64,000 nucleotides of DNA, taken from Corynebacterium felinum (GTDB lineage Bacteria; Actinomycetota; Actinomycetes; Mycobacteriales; Mycobacteriaceae). Position 1 is the stretch's first letter; every line of letters begins with the position of its first letter. The stretch spans positions 1,302,001 through 1,366,000 of the forward strand of contig NZ_CP047209.1 of the NCBI RefSeq assembly GCF_030408755.1, in the 5' to 3' direction. Positions 1 to 8,521 of this stretch are shown here, piece after piece. The notes beneath the pieces are model-generated. The model saw only the letters and a program-made list of their open reading frames with translations. It made no database searches and was not told the origin of the DNA. Made by a program: the position numbers and the translations under genes.

Positions 1-1
1 G

Positions 2-733
2 CTGGGTATCGCTGGCGTGGTGCTGTGCGGTTCGGTTTTGCAGCGCGTCTCAGGGATGGGATTTGGCCTGCTTGTCGGCTCCGTGTTGAGTATCATGTTG
101 GGGCCGATTGAAGGTGTGTTGATTGTGAATATTTTTGCGCTTGCCACCTCGATTGTGACCACCTACAGCATGCGCGCGCATATTGACTTTCAGCGACTGA
201 AGTTCATTGCCCCATTTTTGCTTGTTGGTTCAATCCCCGGCATGTATCTGATTGCCCGCACGGGTACTGGTCTTTTGCAGATCATTGTGGGTAGCGTGCT
301 GTTGTTTTCTCTCGCGTTGGTTGTGGTGGGCAAGAAGTTTTTGCCGCCTATTCGTAGGATGGCTCCAGCAGCGGTGGCAGGTGCTGTTGCGGGGTTTACG
401 AGCATGATTATTGGTGCGGGTGGGCCCGCGATCACGGTCTATGCGCAGGCGTCGAAGTGGGATCACCGAAGCTTTAGCTCAACGCTGCAGCCTATTTTGT
501 TGTTGGCAGCGACGATCTCAGTTTCGATCAAATTGGTGGTGTTGGGTTTCGCACCGGTTCAGCAGACCGCTGTTTCTGTGTGGGTGTTGGGCACCGTGGG
601 GATGTTTGTCGGCACTTGGATAGGCACGCGCCTTGCGGGCAAGATTCCTCGCGATAAGGCACGCTCGTTCACGCTGGTAATAGCCACGCTTGGCGGTATC
701 AGTGCGCTGATTCGTGGTGTCGCAGCATTATAA
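2..733 (+). CDS. TauE/SafE family sulfite/sulfonate-type permease (5' end outside window)
   Basis: Membrane protein of the TauE/SafE (DUF81) family, proposed exporters of sulfite, sulfoacetate and other small anions. The frame is open to the left edge, so the start is lost; the first visible in-frame GTG at 17 lies inside a hydrophobic segment and is not trusted. The visible part of about 240 residues has six to seven hydrophobic helices. The second half holds the glycine-rich stretch GFTSMIIGAGGPA that is typical of the second family repeat. It stops at 731-733 and is followed by about 100 bp before the ABC gene. The family is clear from the pattern of helices and the GAGGP motif; the substrate cannot be read from sequence. 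Confidence 0.8.
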   Translation: MGIAGVVLCGSVLQRVSGMGFGLLVGSVLSIMLGPIEGVLIVNIFALATSIVTTYSMRAHIDFQRLKFIAPFLLVGSIPGMYLIARTGTGLLQIIVGSVLLFSLALVVVGKKFLPPIRRMAPAAVAGAVAGFTSMIIGAGGPAITVYAQASKWDHRSFSSTLQPILLLAATISVSIKLVVLGFAPVQQTAVSVWVLGTVGMFVGTWIGTRLAGKIPRDKARSFTLVIATLGGISALIRGVAAL

Positions 734-831
734 AAACGATCATCGTACTCACCTGTGGGTGAGTGCAACGACACCATTGGTGGCATCCTGCGGAGCACCA
801 CCGCGGATCTTAAAGTTGCTATCCTGATGCC

Positions 832-1455
832 ATGGCTGAGCATGATGACGTTTCGATCACCATCGACTGTAGCTTCGGTTATGAGAGTGTCATCGGGGAA
901 GTGACCATGGAGGTTCACGCGGGTGAATTCATTGCAGTAACTGGCGCGAATGGTTCGGGCAAATCAACGTTGATCAGCACGATCGCCGGTGAATGTGAGC
1001 CACGGGAGGGAATCGTGCGAGTAGTGCACGGGGAGCACAACGTGCTAGTCGATCCAGCGACCCCATCAGCGGCAGGCTGTGTGACGAGGATTGCTGAGCC
1101 TCAGTTTTTCCCCGATCTCACTATTGGTGAGCACATCTTTTTGCTTTCTCGGAAAACAGGGATCTCAGAAGCTGAACTGCTCGCACGAACACAAGCATGG
1201 CAGTTGGATGAACTACCCAATACTTTTCCAAGCCGTCTTTCAAGTGGACAAAGGCAGCGCGCTCACCTTGGTATGCAGCTGGCTGTTGCCTCACCGATCA
1301 TTGTTTTAGACGAACCCGAACGGCATGTGGATTCCCAGTGGGTTAAGGTTTTATGCCAGCAACTCAGGCAGAAAGCACAGTCGGGAAGCACAATTATCGT
1401 AGCCACCCATTCTCCCGATGTAGTCACGGTAGCTGATTGGGAGCTTCAACTGTGA
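832..1455 (+). CDS. ABC transporter ATP-binding protein
   Basis: Single nucleotide-binding domain of 207 residues, short for the family. Walker A GANGSGKST lies near residue 40, the signature LSSGQRQR near 139, Walker B IIVLDEPE near 159 and a switch histidine in VATHSPD near 191. It would drive transport by the membrane protein encoded by the next gene, whose start overlaps this stop (GTGA, 4-bp overlap), so the two are translationally coupled. No substrate-binding protein is nearby, which fits an exporter or an ABC complex with a non-transport role. The substrate is unknown. The ABC assignment is certain from motifs; the partner is inferred from the overlap. Confidence 0.85.
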   Translation: MAEHDDVSITIDCSFGYESVIGEVTMEVHAGEFIAVTGANGSGKSTLISTIAGECEPREGIVRVVHGEHNVLVDPATPSAAGCVTRIAEPQFFPDLTIGEHIFLLSRKTGISEAELLARTQAWQLDELPNTFPSRLSSGQRQRAHLGMQLAVASPIIVLDEPERHVDSQWVKVLCQQLRQKAQSGSTIIVATHSPDVVTVADWELQL

Positions 1456-2342
1456 CTTGTACAGCGGATCTACTCACGGCGCTAGGCATGGCCCGAATTA
1501 TCTGTGGGATAGTCGCCCTCTTCCTTCTCGCCGTGGTGGCCGAGCGGTTGATGCCCTTGCGATCTGTCTATCGTGATCGCTGGGAATGGGAATTGCGTCC
1601 GGCGCAGCGATTTCCACGTATCAATCGGGATGGTTGGCTTCAAGTCCTCATTTTTGCGATCTGTGGCTTCGGAATAGGTGGGGTGTTCCGCCTACTCGTG
1701 GGAATCATTCGTCCTCGCCGTTTACCAGTCGTTCTTGGCTGTGGAATCACACAGTCGATGACTCGCGTGACACCAATGATTTTTGACTCAGAGATTAATT
1801 CCCACATGTATGCTGCGGCTTGGTTGAGAAACACTCGGATAAAAGCTCACCCACATGTATACACCTCGGTACCGCTCGTGATGGTCACAAGAATTTTCAG
1901 ACGCGGATATATTCCCATACTTTTCGTGGTTGTTGCCTTGATAGCGTTTGCAGTAGTGCCATTTATGGGATCAGGTGGGCGAACGTTGATCACGCTGAGC
2001 TGGTCGATTCTCGCATCCGCTGTTTGGCGAACAACCCGCCTTGACATACCCGGTGCTTTACCCTGGCGAATAGCTTTGTTAGCAGGTGTTGCGATGCTCG
2101 GGGCCGCAGTGCAGTTTCTTCCAGGGGTTCCTCACCACCCAGTATGTTCTGTGCTGTGTTCAATAGGTGCGATTGTTTATTGCGCCCTTGTTCGGGGAAA
2201 ACCACGTACCACTAGTGATTTTTCCTCGATGGAGGTAGGGATAGGGGTACCACTCCAGGTCGGTCTAGTGAGGTATTGGCTATCGGGAGGAATCGCCGTT
2301 ATTCCCGCGCTGGCTTGCGAATATTGGGCAGCGCTGCTCTAA
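1452..2342 (+). CDS. Polytopic membrane protein, probable permease partner of the preceding ABC ATPase
   Basis: A protein of about 296 residues with roughly six to eight hydrophobic segments (for example IICGIVALFLLAVVAERL near the start and IPILFVVVALIAFAVVPFMG in the middle) and basic, Arg-rich loops. I do not recognise a named family. The start is set at GTG 1452 because it overlaps the ATPase stop as GTGA; an upstream TTG at 1437 is possible but lies within the ATPase gene. Tight coupling makes it the likely membrane subunit of a two-component ABC system. The membrane role is seen in the sequence; the transporter role is inference. Confidence 0.65.
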   Translation: MTCTADLLTALGMARIICGIVALFLLAVVAERLMPLRSVYRDRWEWELRPAQRFPRINRDGWLQVLIFAICGFGIGGVFRLLVGIIRPRRLPVVLGCGITQSMTRVTPMIFDSEINSHMYAAAWLRNTRIKAHPHVYTSVPLVMVTRIFRRGYIPILFVVVALIAFAVVPFMGSGGRTLITLSWSILASAVWRTTRLDIPGALPWRIALLAGVAMLGAAVQFLPGVPHHPVCSVLCSIGAIVYCALVRGKPRTTSDFSSMEVGIGVPLQVGLVRYWLSGGIAVIPALACEYWAALL

Positions 2343-2379
2343 GAACCCCCTGACAAAGGCGAACTATCAATAGGGTTCA

Positions 2380-2460
2380 ATTGATTAAAAATAACACTTA
2401 GAGTTTCAGCGAAGAAGGTAAAAATTGACCTGCGGTTTTACTGGTAGCATTCGCTCTATC
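2380..2460. repeat. Copy 1 of a degenerate ~80-bp intergenic repeat
   Basis: This stretch matches 7962-8042 in the same orientation. Shared blocks in order: ATTGATT, AAAAATA, TTTCAG, TGACCTGC, GTTTTA, GTAGCA and GCTCTAT with constant spacing. Both copies sit in gene-free gaps behind plus-strand genes. The function is unknown; it could be a small RNA, a regulatory element or a decayed mobile element. Confidence 0.55.
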
Positions 2461-2524
2461 TCTAACTGATAGTGTGCAAAGAACTTCACAGTGGGGAACT
2501 AGTGCCGACAGTGCACTGACACAA

Positions 2525-2557
2525 GCCGTGGGGAGGTTAAGACACACTCCCCACGGC
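2525..2557. terminator. Strong hairpin between the convergent ABC operons
   Basis: An 11-bp perfect stem (GCCGTGGGGAG / CTCCCCACGGC) with an 11-nt loop lies in the gap between two convergent operons. It is followed by an A-run on the plus strand, so a T-run lies upstream of the stem on the minus strand. It is probably a bidirectional stop, but it lacks the usual 3' U-tract. Confidence 0.45.
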
Positions 2558-2574
2558 CTTAAAAAATTGAAGTG

Positions 2575-3351
2575 CTACAGAATGCTCGACAAGAATGCCT
2601 GCGTGCGCTCATGCTGTGGATTATTAATCACCTGATCAGGTGAACCAGACTCCACAACAACACCGCCATCCATGAACACAACCTGGTCAGAGACCTCACG
2701 AGCAAAGCCCATTTCATGAGTCACCACCAGCATCGTCATGCCTTGGGCTGCCAATTCGCGCATTACCCGAAGAACCTCACCGACCAATTCTGGGTCCAAC
2801 GCCGAGGTGGGCTCGTCGAAAAGCATCAACTTCGGCTCCATCGCAACAGCACGGGCAATCGCCACACGCTGCTGCTGACCACCCGACAACTGCGAAGGGT
2901 ACGCATCAGCCTTGTGCGCCAACCCCACCTGCGCCAACAAATCAAGCGCCTTCTCACGAGCCTGTGCTACAGGGATCCCCTTCACGTGAACGGGAGCCTC
3001 CATCACATTCTCAAGGGCGGTACGGTGCGGGAATAGATTAAAATTCTGGAAAACCATACCAATATCAGAGCGCTGCCGGGCTGCAGCCTTCTCCGAAATC
3101 TCATACAGCACACCGTTCTTCTCACGGTAACCAATCAGCTCGCCATCAACATACAACCGGCCAGCAGTGATCTTCTCCAAGTGATTCACACACCGCAACA
3201 ATGTCGACTTACCCGAACCCGAAGGGCCAATCAAACAGGTCACCGAACCCTTCGGCACCTCCAAATCAATACCCTTGAGCACCTCAAGTCCAGAAAAAGA
3301 CTTACACACCTGCTGGGCATGGATCATCAACTTACTCTTATCACTCGACAT
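2575..3351 (-). CDS. Polar amino-acid ABC importer, ATP-binding subunit (GlnQ/ArtM type)
   Basis: The 258-residue ATPase has Walker [10 protein letters not shown] near residue 41, a Q-loop in [18 protein letters not shown], the signature [14 protein letters not shown], Walker [17 protein letters not shown] and the switch His in [15 protein letters not shown] and [13 protein letters not shown] are typical of the polar amino-acid uptake subfamily. It energises import by the permease encoded 15 bp upstream and the lipoprotein receptor before that. It is last in a three-gene minus-strand operon, receptor - permease - ATPase. Substrate (glutamine, glutamate, arginine or cystine) cannot be fixed from sequence. 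Confidence 0.88.
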   Translation of the reverse strand: MSSDKSKLMIHAQQVCKSFSGLEVLKGIDLEVPKGSVTCLIGPSGSGKSTLLRCVNHLEKITAGRLYVDGELIGYREKNGVLYEISEKAAARQRSDIGMVFQNFNLFPHRTALENVMEAPVHVKGIPVAQAREKALDLLAQVGLAHKADAYPSQLSGGQQQRVAIARAVAMEPKLMLFDEPTSALDPELVGEVLRVMRELAAQGMTMLVVTHEMGFAREVSDQVVFMDGGVVVESGSPDQVINNPQHERTQAFLSSIL

Positions 3352-3366
3352 GATGATCTTCCTTCA

Positions 3367-4302
3367 TTAATCAGTAGCAGGGCGCTTCGGCGCCTCAGGA
3401 ACAATATTGATATTCTTCGGCAACGTGCCCTCAGCATCCGCCAAAGCAGCAAGCTGGCGGGCAGTCAACTCACGTGTTGCACCACGCTCAAAATACTTCT
3501 CCAAATAGTACTGGCCCACCATCAACACTGAGGTGATCACCAAATACCAGGTAGCAGCAACCAGCAACAACGGAATTGGCTTAAACAGCGCATTCGCAAT
3601 ATCCATCGAACGGCCATACAGCTCAAGCGAATAAGGAATTGCAACAACCAACGACGTCGTCTTCAGCAAGGAAATAAACTCATTGCCCGTCGGCGGAATA
3701 ATAATACGCATCGCCTGTGGCAAAATTGTGCGACGAATCGTCATCCACCAGCTCATGCCCAACGCCTTCGATGCTTCGGCCTGCCCCTCCGGAACAGCCT
3801 GAATACCCGAACGCACAATCTCAGCCATGTAGGCAGCTTCATTCAAACCAAGGCCGATGACTGCAAGGAAGAACGTGTTCTTCAATGCGTCTTGCAGATT
3901 GATCTCAGCGATACCAAGATTGAGCACCTTGAAAATGTTGCCAGCCAAGCCCCAAAAAACGAGCTGAACATACACAGGAGTACCACGGAAAATCCACAAA
4001 TATGCCCACGCCAAAGCCCGCAGCACAGGATTCGGTGACATGCGCAAAATCGCCATCGTGGAACCTAAAACCACACCAATGAGCATCGCCAGCACAGTCA
4101 ATGCAATAGTGTGCATCGCCGCGTTAGCAATACGGGTATCCAACAAATACTGGCGGTAAACAGCCCATTCGAAAGCTTCGTTCTGGCTTGAAGAATACAA
4201 GAACAAAGCAACAAGGATTGACAAAATAATGGCGGCAGCCCAACGACCAGGATGTGGCAGTGACTTTGCCTCAATAGGTTTCGGGGTGGGGGAGGTACTC
4301 AT
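3367..4302 (-). CDS. Polar amino-acid ABC importer, permease subunit (HisM/GlnP family)
   Basis: Integral membrane subunit of 311 residues. After a cytosolic lead with KPIEAKSLPHPGRW there is one TM helix, a periplasmic-type segment, then the core HisM/GlnP permease fold. The family block IRTPVYVQ-like WIFRGTPVYVQLVFW and the coupling-helix EAA motif EIVRSGIQAVPEGQAEASKALGMS are easy to see. It forms the membrane channel with the ATPase encoded downstream. The C-terminal tail of about 30 residues after the last TM helix is charged. The gene lies 15 bp from the ATPase gene and about 115 bp downstream of the receptor gene. Confidence 0.88.
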   Translation of the reverse strand: MSTSPTPKPIEAKSLPHPGRWAAAIILSILVALFLYSSSQNEAFEWAVYRQYLLDTRIANAAMHTIALTVLAMLIGVVLGSTMAILRMSPNPVLRALAWAYLWIFRGTPVYVQLVFWGLAGNIFKVLNLGIAEINLQDALKNTFFLAVIGLGLNEAAYMAEIVRSGIQAVPEGQAEASKALGMSWWMTIRRTILPQAMRIIIPPTGNEFISLLKTTSLVVAIPYSLELYGRSMDIANALFKPIPLLLVAATWYLVITSVLMVGQYYLEKYFERGATRELTARQLAALADAEGTLPKNINIVPEAPKRPATD

Positions 4303-4417
4303 AAAAAGTTAGAATCTTTCAGAATTTGAAAGAGCTTTCCCTGAAAATTAAGGAAAGCTCTTCGAAAAGGAGAAGGGGAGAAGGAAGGCCGAAAATCCTA
4401 GGAGCCAGTACAATCCA

Positions 4418-5386
4418 CTACTTCACTGGTTTCCCATTAATCAATGCCTCAGTGATACGGCCGTCACCCAAACCCCACTGGTCCATAATCTTTGCATAAT
4501 CACCAGTTTCAACCAGGTGCTGCAGCGCTGCAGCTAAGGCAGGGGCGAGAGGGGAATCCTTCTTCACTGGCCAACCGTAGTGGGCGGAATCGAAAACCTC
4601 ACCAACAGTAGTCAGGCGACCCTCGCTTCGGGCAATAGCCCACGCGGTCACAGGGGAGTCAGCAGAAAACGCATCCGCGCGACCCAAAATCACAGCATTT
4701 GCCGCCGCGTCAGACGTATCGAAAGCAAGCTTATTAATAGGCTTCTTCCCAGCTTCCTCGCACTTCTTGGAGCGCACGGTTACGTCTTCAACATCAGACA
4801 CAGTGGTGCGCTGCACAGCAATAGTTAGACCACAAGCATCATCAGGGTTCACTTTAGTGCCAGGGATCGAACCCCACTGAATACCCGCATTAAAGTAGTT
4901 GACAAAGTCGAAGCTTTGGCGGCGCTCCTCATTATCGGTGAAGCCGGAAGCGCCAAGCTCCACGGTGCCACCAAAAATCTGCGGCAGGATCAAGGCAAAA
5001 TCAAGCTCCTTGATCTCTAGCTCCAAACCCATGATTGAGGCGACTGCGCGAGCAAGGTCAATATCGAAGCCAATAATATTACCTTCGGAATCTTTGAATT
5101 CAGCGGGCGCAAAAGGTGGGTTGGTGCCAATTGTGAGCTTGCCATCAGCAGCTACTTCGGCGGGGACGAGCGCTGCAATTTTTTCAACTTTTTCCGGTTT
5201 GATTTCTACCCAATCGCTGGGTTGGCCCCCGTCGGAAACGGGAAGGTTACTTGCCCCAGCTGCGTTGGTGTTTGCGGGGCCTCCCTCAGTGTTGGTGACA
5301 CAACCGGTCATCAAGGTGGCAGCCGCCACTAGGGTGAGAGCGGCGCACCTTGGCGCGGTTAATTTCTTGAGAAGAGTCATGCGCAT
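4418..5386 (-). CDS. Extracellular amino-acid-binding lipoprotein (SBP_bac_3 family)
   Basis: Solute receptor of the importer encoded downstream. Residues 1-29 form a lipoprotein signal with the lipobox LMTGC, so it should be anchored in the outer leaflet by its Cys. A Gly/Asn/Ser-rich linker follows, then the family-3 binding fold: LTIGTNPPFAPAEFKDSEGNIIGFDIDLARAVA, ASGFTDNEERRQSFDFVNYF, and the hinge region near RADAFSADSPVTAWA. The size of 322 residues is normal. ATG 5386 is used, with AGGAAT upstream; ATG 5380 is equally possible and does not change the signal. The ligand is not identifiable. Confidence 0.88.
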   Translation of the reverse strand: MRMTLLKKLTAPRCAALTLVAAATLMTGCVTNTEGGPANTNAAGASNLPVSDGGQPSDWVEIKPEKVEKIAALVPAEVAADGKLTIGTNPPFAPAEFKDSEGNIIGFDIDLARAVASIMGLELEIKELDFALILPQIFGGTVELGASGFTDNEERRQSFDFVNYFNAGIQWGSIPGTKVNPDDACGLTIAVQRTTVSDVEDVTVRSKKCEEAGKKPINKLAFDTSDAAANAVILGRADAFSADSPVTAWAIARSEGRLTTVGEVFDSAHYGWPVKKDSPLAPALAAALQHLVETGDYAKIMDQWGLGDGRITEALINGKPVK

Positions 5387-5825
5387 AAACGTAACATATT
5401 CCTGAATTTTTCGCTAGCTTTTCTTCCTGCCTATTTCTCAGTCTCCCGCGGCCTAGCCACACTCGGTACGCTTCGGTTCTATGCAGGACAAAGGTAAAAT
5501 CCTTGGGGCAAAGGTCAGTGTGAGATCCGTGCACCATCGGCTGTGAACGTGTGCTAGATAACGAAAGTTTCCATCGAGCGTTGTATAAATATTATGCAAT
5601 TACTCGGTGTTGAACTTTTCAGGTTTCATCCTGTGGTGAACTGGCAGGTGGTGGAAAATGCAAAGAAAAAGTTATCAGGGGTGTTCTCAGCAATGCTGAA
5701 GAAAAATGCGGTGGGGTGAGCAGAGGACAAGAAAGCACAACCCCCCCTTTTTCTTGTTCCTATTGAGTGAGCTGAACAAGCGCACCAACAGTACATCAAA
5801 AAGAGGGGGGTGAGAAGTGAAGAGA
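5387..5825. other. Gene-free gap with inverted repeats behind popT
   Basis: About 440 bp between the receptor start and the DUF368 stop. The left part should hold the promoter of the amino-acid importer operon. The right part has C7T5 at 5741-5752 facing AAAAAGAGGGGGG at 5798-5810, enclosing a second inverted pair CTTGTTC / GAACAAG (5753-5779). This is probably the terminator of the DUF368 gene on the minus strand. I see no credible coding sequence. Confidence 0.5.
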
Positions 5826-6758
5826 TTAAACGGTTTGGGGTTCTGATTCGGTAAAGCGCTCCAACACCATAATTCCACCGGCGATAACACCGCCAAGGAC
5901 CATCATGAACACTAGCCAACCAACATTTCCTTCAGGGGCTAGTAGCTGAGCGGTATCGGTTTGCCATGGCCACAGCGCGCGCAAAGACCCAAGCATGAAC
6001 CCAGCCATAGTTGCCATTGTTAAGGTGTGGTGCTCAGTAATGAGGAACTTCAAAGTCTTAATAAAAAACGCCAAGCCGCACACAGCACCAAGGGCAAATA
6101 CTGCAATGATACTCAGATCGCGATCACCCACAGCGCCAATGACCGGCTGGTATAAGCCCATAGCCAGCAGCATGAAGGAGCCGGAGACACCAGGCAAAAC
6201 CAGTGCACACACGGCAATTGCTGCGGCGAAGAAGATGATGATCAACGAAGGGTTCTGCTTCTCTGCTGAAGTGAAACCAGTAAGGATAAAGATACTGACC
6301 GCTGCGAGAATAAACAGTGCAATAGCGGGGATTTTCTTGGCGGCAAAGTCTGCTTTATCAATCATTCTCAAGGGGACAATGAGTGAAACAGCTACCATGC
6401 CGAGGAATAACGCACGGGCGGTGTGTGGTGAATCTTCAACAAAGCTGTGCATCACTTTGGATAGTGAAAGCACGGTGGCGATCATGCCGAAACCGATGGT
6501 GATGAGGAAAACCCATTCGATGCGCTGGATCGCTTGTTTGAATTCGGCCCGGTTGCCGAAAAGGCACCGTAAAGCATGTAAAAGCGCGTCACCATTTTTA
6601 ATTGCGCGTTCGTAGATGCCTGTTACTAATGCAACGGTGCCGCCGGAGACGCCGGGAACCATTTCTGCCAAACCAATCAACGCACCAACAATAACGTGGA
6701 CTACGTGGATTAAGGGATTGGTCTTCGCTGCCCGCGTGGGGGCGGAAGATTCAGTCAT
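5826..6758 (-). CDS. popT: DUF368 membrane protein, PopT-type undecaprenyl-phosphate translocase candidate
   Basis: A 310-residue protein with about eight TM helices. The family signature is plain: LIGLAEMVPGVSGGTVALVTGIYERAI near residue 30 and the inverted second copy AAIAVCALVLPGVSGSFMLLAMGLY near 190. DUF368 proteins have been shown in other bacteria to help recycle undecaprenyl phosphate across the membrane for wall synthesis (PopT); the role here is inferred from family membership. It is a lone gene, with its own gap on each side, and starts at ATG 6758. The sequence looks complete. Confidence 0.82.
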   Translation of the reverse strand: MTESSAPTRAAKTNPLIHVVHVIVGALIGLAEMVPGVSGGTVALVTGIYERAIKNGDALLHALRCLFGNRAEFKQAIQRIEWVFLITIGFGMIATVLSLSKVMHSFVEDSPHTARALFLGMVAVSLIVPLRMIDKADFAAKKIPAIALFILAAVSIFILTGFTSAEKQNPSLIIIFFAAAIAVCALVLPGVSGSFMLLAMGLYQPVIGAVGDRDLSIIAVFALGAVCGLAFFIKTLKFLITEHHTLTMATMAGFMLGSLRALWPWQTDTAQLLAPEGNVGWLVFMMVLGGVIAGGIMVLERFTESEPQTV

Positions 6759-7088
6759 GAATGTGCCTTTACTTTCACTTGTTAAAAACCTCGTATGACT
6801 TTACTCGCTCATGCCACGAGTCGCACTGTTGTAGTGCCCCGTCGTGTCACTGTTCACGCCCACTGTAGACACCACGACTACCCCACACATGTCACGATCA
6901 CTGCTGCCGCAAACATGATGTGCAGGCGAAAGAAGGGAAACAAGACATAAGAATGGGGCGGTTGTGGGCGACGTCGATAAGCAAAAATGCACTGGTGCAG
7001 GAATAAATTACGAAACTGTAATTGATTGAAGCCCACGGCACTTTAAGGGTATAGGTGGGGTGGGAGGGGGAAGAAGGAGCGATAGATA
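6759..7088. other. Divergent promoter region, popT / GH25 gene
   Basis: About 330 bp between two divergent genes. A purine-rich AGGAG lies just before the GH25 start. I see several short dyads (for example in GTCGTG...CACGAC, 6841-6878) but no recognised operator and no credible open frame. Confidence 0.4.
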
Positions 7089-7736
7089 ATGAATGCTGTA
7101 ATCTACGGAGTCGATATCAGTAACCACCAGCCGTCGATTGATCTGATGAAGCTGAAACGCGAAGGCTTCGAATTTGCAATTATTAAAGCAACAGAAGGCG
7201 GGGGCTTCCGCGACGCCTATTTCCGACGCCACCTCAACGCCGCTACCGCTGCCGGAATGTATACCGGCGCTTATGTCTATGTGTTGGCAATAGCGACGCC
7301 GCGCGATCATGCGGATGCGCTTGAAGCAGTCTGCCCCGACCGGTCCATCCCAATCGCGCTCGATATCGAACAGGGATCGGGGACACATGTGCAGCATTGG
7401 CGCGATGTTCACGCAGAAATTGAAAGCCGCGGCTACCGTGTTTTTCTCACCTACCTGCCACGATGGTATTGGCGCCAGTGCGGAAAACCTGATCTCGAAG
7501 GATTCGCCCCGCTATGGAGCAGCCTGTATCCTGACCACCACCTCGGCTATGCCAGCGTAATTTTTCAACGTTCTGGCACTGCCGGGTGGGAGGGGTACGG
7601 GGGATTGCCTGTCTTGTTGTGGCAGTTTACGTCAAGCGCCCAGACAGCAGGACATATTATTGATGCAAACGCTTTTCGTGGCAGCCGTGAAGATCTCGCC
7701 GCACTATTTGGCCAAGAATTAATCCTGACACCCTAA
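7089..7736 (+). CDS. Glycoside hydrolase family 25 muramidase (lysozyme), no signal peptide
   Basis: A 215-residue protein that is essentially one GH25 barrel. It begins YGVDISNHQPSIDLMKLKREGFEFAIIKATEGGGFRD, the typical first strand with its active-site Asp. IALDIEQG near residue 92 carries the catalytic Asp/Glu pair of the family, and LLWQFTSS near 177 is the usual late strand. GH25 enzymes cleave the N-acetylmuramic acid - N-acetylglucosamine bond of peptidoglycan. There is no signal peptide and no wall-binding domain, unlike secreted autolysins, so it resembles a phage-type endolysin or an enzyme exported by another route. The start ATG has AGGAG nearby. No phage genes flank it. Confidence 0.85.
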   Translation: MNAVIYGVDISNHQPSIDLMKLKREGFEFAIIKATEGGGFRDAYFRRHLNAATAAGMYTGAYVYVLAIATPRDHADALEAVCPDRSIPIALDIEQGSGTHVQHWRDVHAEIESRGYRVFLTYLPRWYWRQCGKPDLEGFAPLWSSLYPDHHLGYASVIFQRSGTAGWEGYGGLPVLLWQFTSSAQTAGHIIDANAFRGSREDLAALFGQELILTP

Positions 7737-8249
7737 AAGCAACACCTAAGCACTCAGGCGCGGAACAATAAGAAACAGCATAAACGTCCCTGATGTGGAC
7801 ACTTCTTGGGCACCTCGTGTCAGCCCTGATCATTGAGGCTTTCTCCTTAGATGAATGGATCTATTCAAGATGATCGCTTGGTGGCACTAGGGAAGGGGTG
7901 AGGTTTTGAGGTGGGAAGGCTCTATAGACCCTGGTGAAAATATGCCTATTAATACGTGGCGATTGATTCAAAAATACTGATTCGACTTTCAGTGCTCGTG
8001 CTCAAATCTGACCTGCCGTTTTATGTGTAGCACGTGCTCTATGTCGAATCAATATTTCACTTATATATTACAAAGCCCCCTTCCACTACTGAGAAAAGAG
8101 CTACCTATGAACACGCGACCTCTGCGTGGATGCGATCAATGCCAAGCACTTCAATGGTGTGTGGGCTTTTCCTTACGGCAATTTCACGACATGCACGACA
8201 GTAAACGGATGTTTTTGACTGTCTTAAGATTGCGTTACAGGAATGGCAA
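7737..8249. other. Gene-free gap containing repeat copy 2
   Basis: About 510 bp without a gene I can support. It holds the degenerate repeat at 7962-8042. A weak open frame from 8023 has no ribosome site, no recognisable product and runs into the terminator hairpin of the tRNA gene, so I leave it out. Confidence 0.5.
7962..8042. repeat. Copy 2 of the degenerate ~80-bp intergenic repeat
   Basis: Same-orientation partner of 2380-2460, sharing ATTGATT, AAAAATA, TTTCAG, TGACCTGC, GTTTTA, GTAGCA and GCTCTAT in order. In this copy the end forms the 10-bp palindrome AGCACGTGCT, which is AGCATTCGCT in copy 1. Confidence 0.55.
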
Positions 8250-8289
8250 AACCCCTTCCTGCCTGTGGAATTACAGGTAGGAAGGGGTT
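8250..8289 (-). terminator. Rho-independent terminator of the tRNA gene
   Basis: A nearly perfect 17-bp stem (AACCCCTTCCTGCCTGT against ACAGGTAGGAAGGGGTT) with a 6-nt loop, followed by TTTT on the minus strand. It lies 7 bp behind the tRNA gene and so ends its transcript. Confidence 0.85.
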
Positions 8290-8296
8290 GATCTAA

Positions 8297-8373
8297 TGGT
8301 GCCCCTGGTGAGACTCGAACTCACACTGGACGGGTTTTGAATCCGTTGCCTCTGCCAATTGGGCTACAGGGGC
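8297..8373 (-). tRNA. tRNA-Leu (anticodon CAA), with short variable arm and encoded CCA
   Basis: Cloverleaf read on the minus strand: acceptor GCCCCTG pairs CAGGGGC, T arm GTGAG / CTCAC around TTCGAGT, anticodon loop TTCAAAA at 8335-8341 with anticodon CAA, which reads UUG. The discriminator base is A, and CCA is encoded at 8297-8299. The variable region is only about five bases, whereas bacterial tRNA-Leu normally has a long variable arm. The stem closing the anticodon loop has an A-C mismatch. Leu is assigned from the anticodon; the class I shape is odd and noted as a finding. Confidence 0.8.
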
Positions 8374-8521
8374 GCACTAGGAAACTATAGCTGATAGGGG
8401 GTCAGACTAAAAAATCGGGCACAAAAACCCAGTTCAGGCTAGGTATTGCTTGTGGGAAAGGGTGAAAGAACTCGCTATGGGTGAGTAAGAAGAACACTGC
8501 CGTCGGCTAAACTTAGACACC

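Noticed and set aside
8023..8280. An 85-codon plus-strand frame before the tRNA gene
   Set aside because: No ribosome site or recognisable content; overlaps repeat copy 2 and the tRNA terminator.
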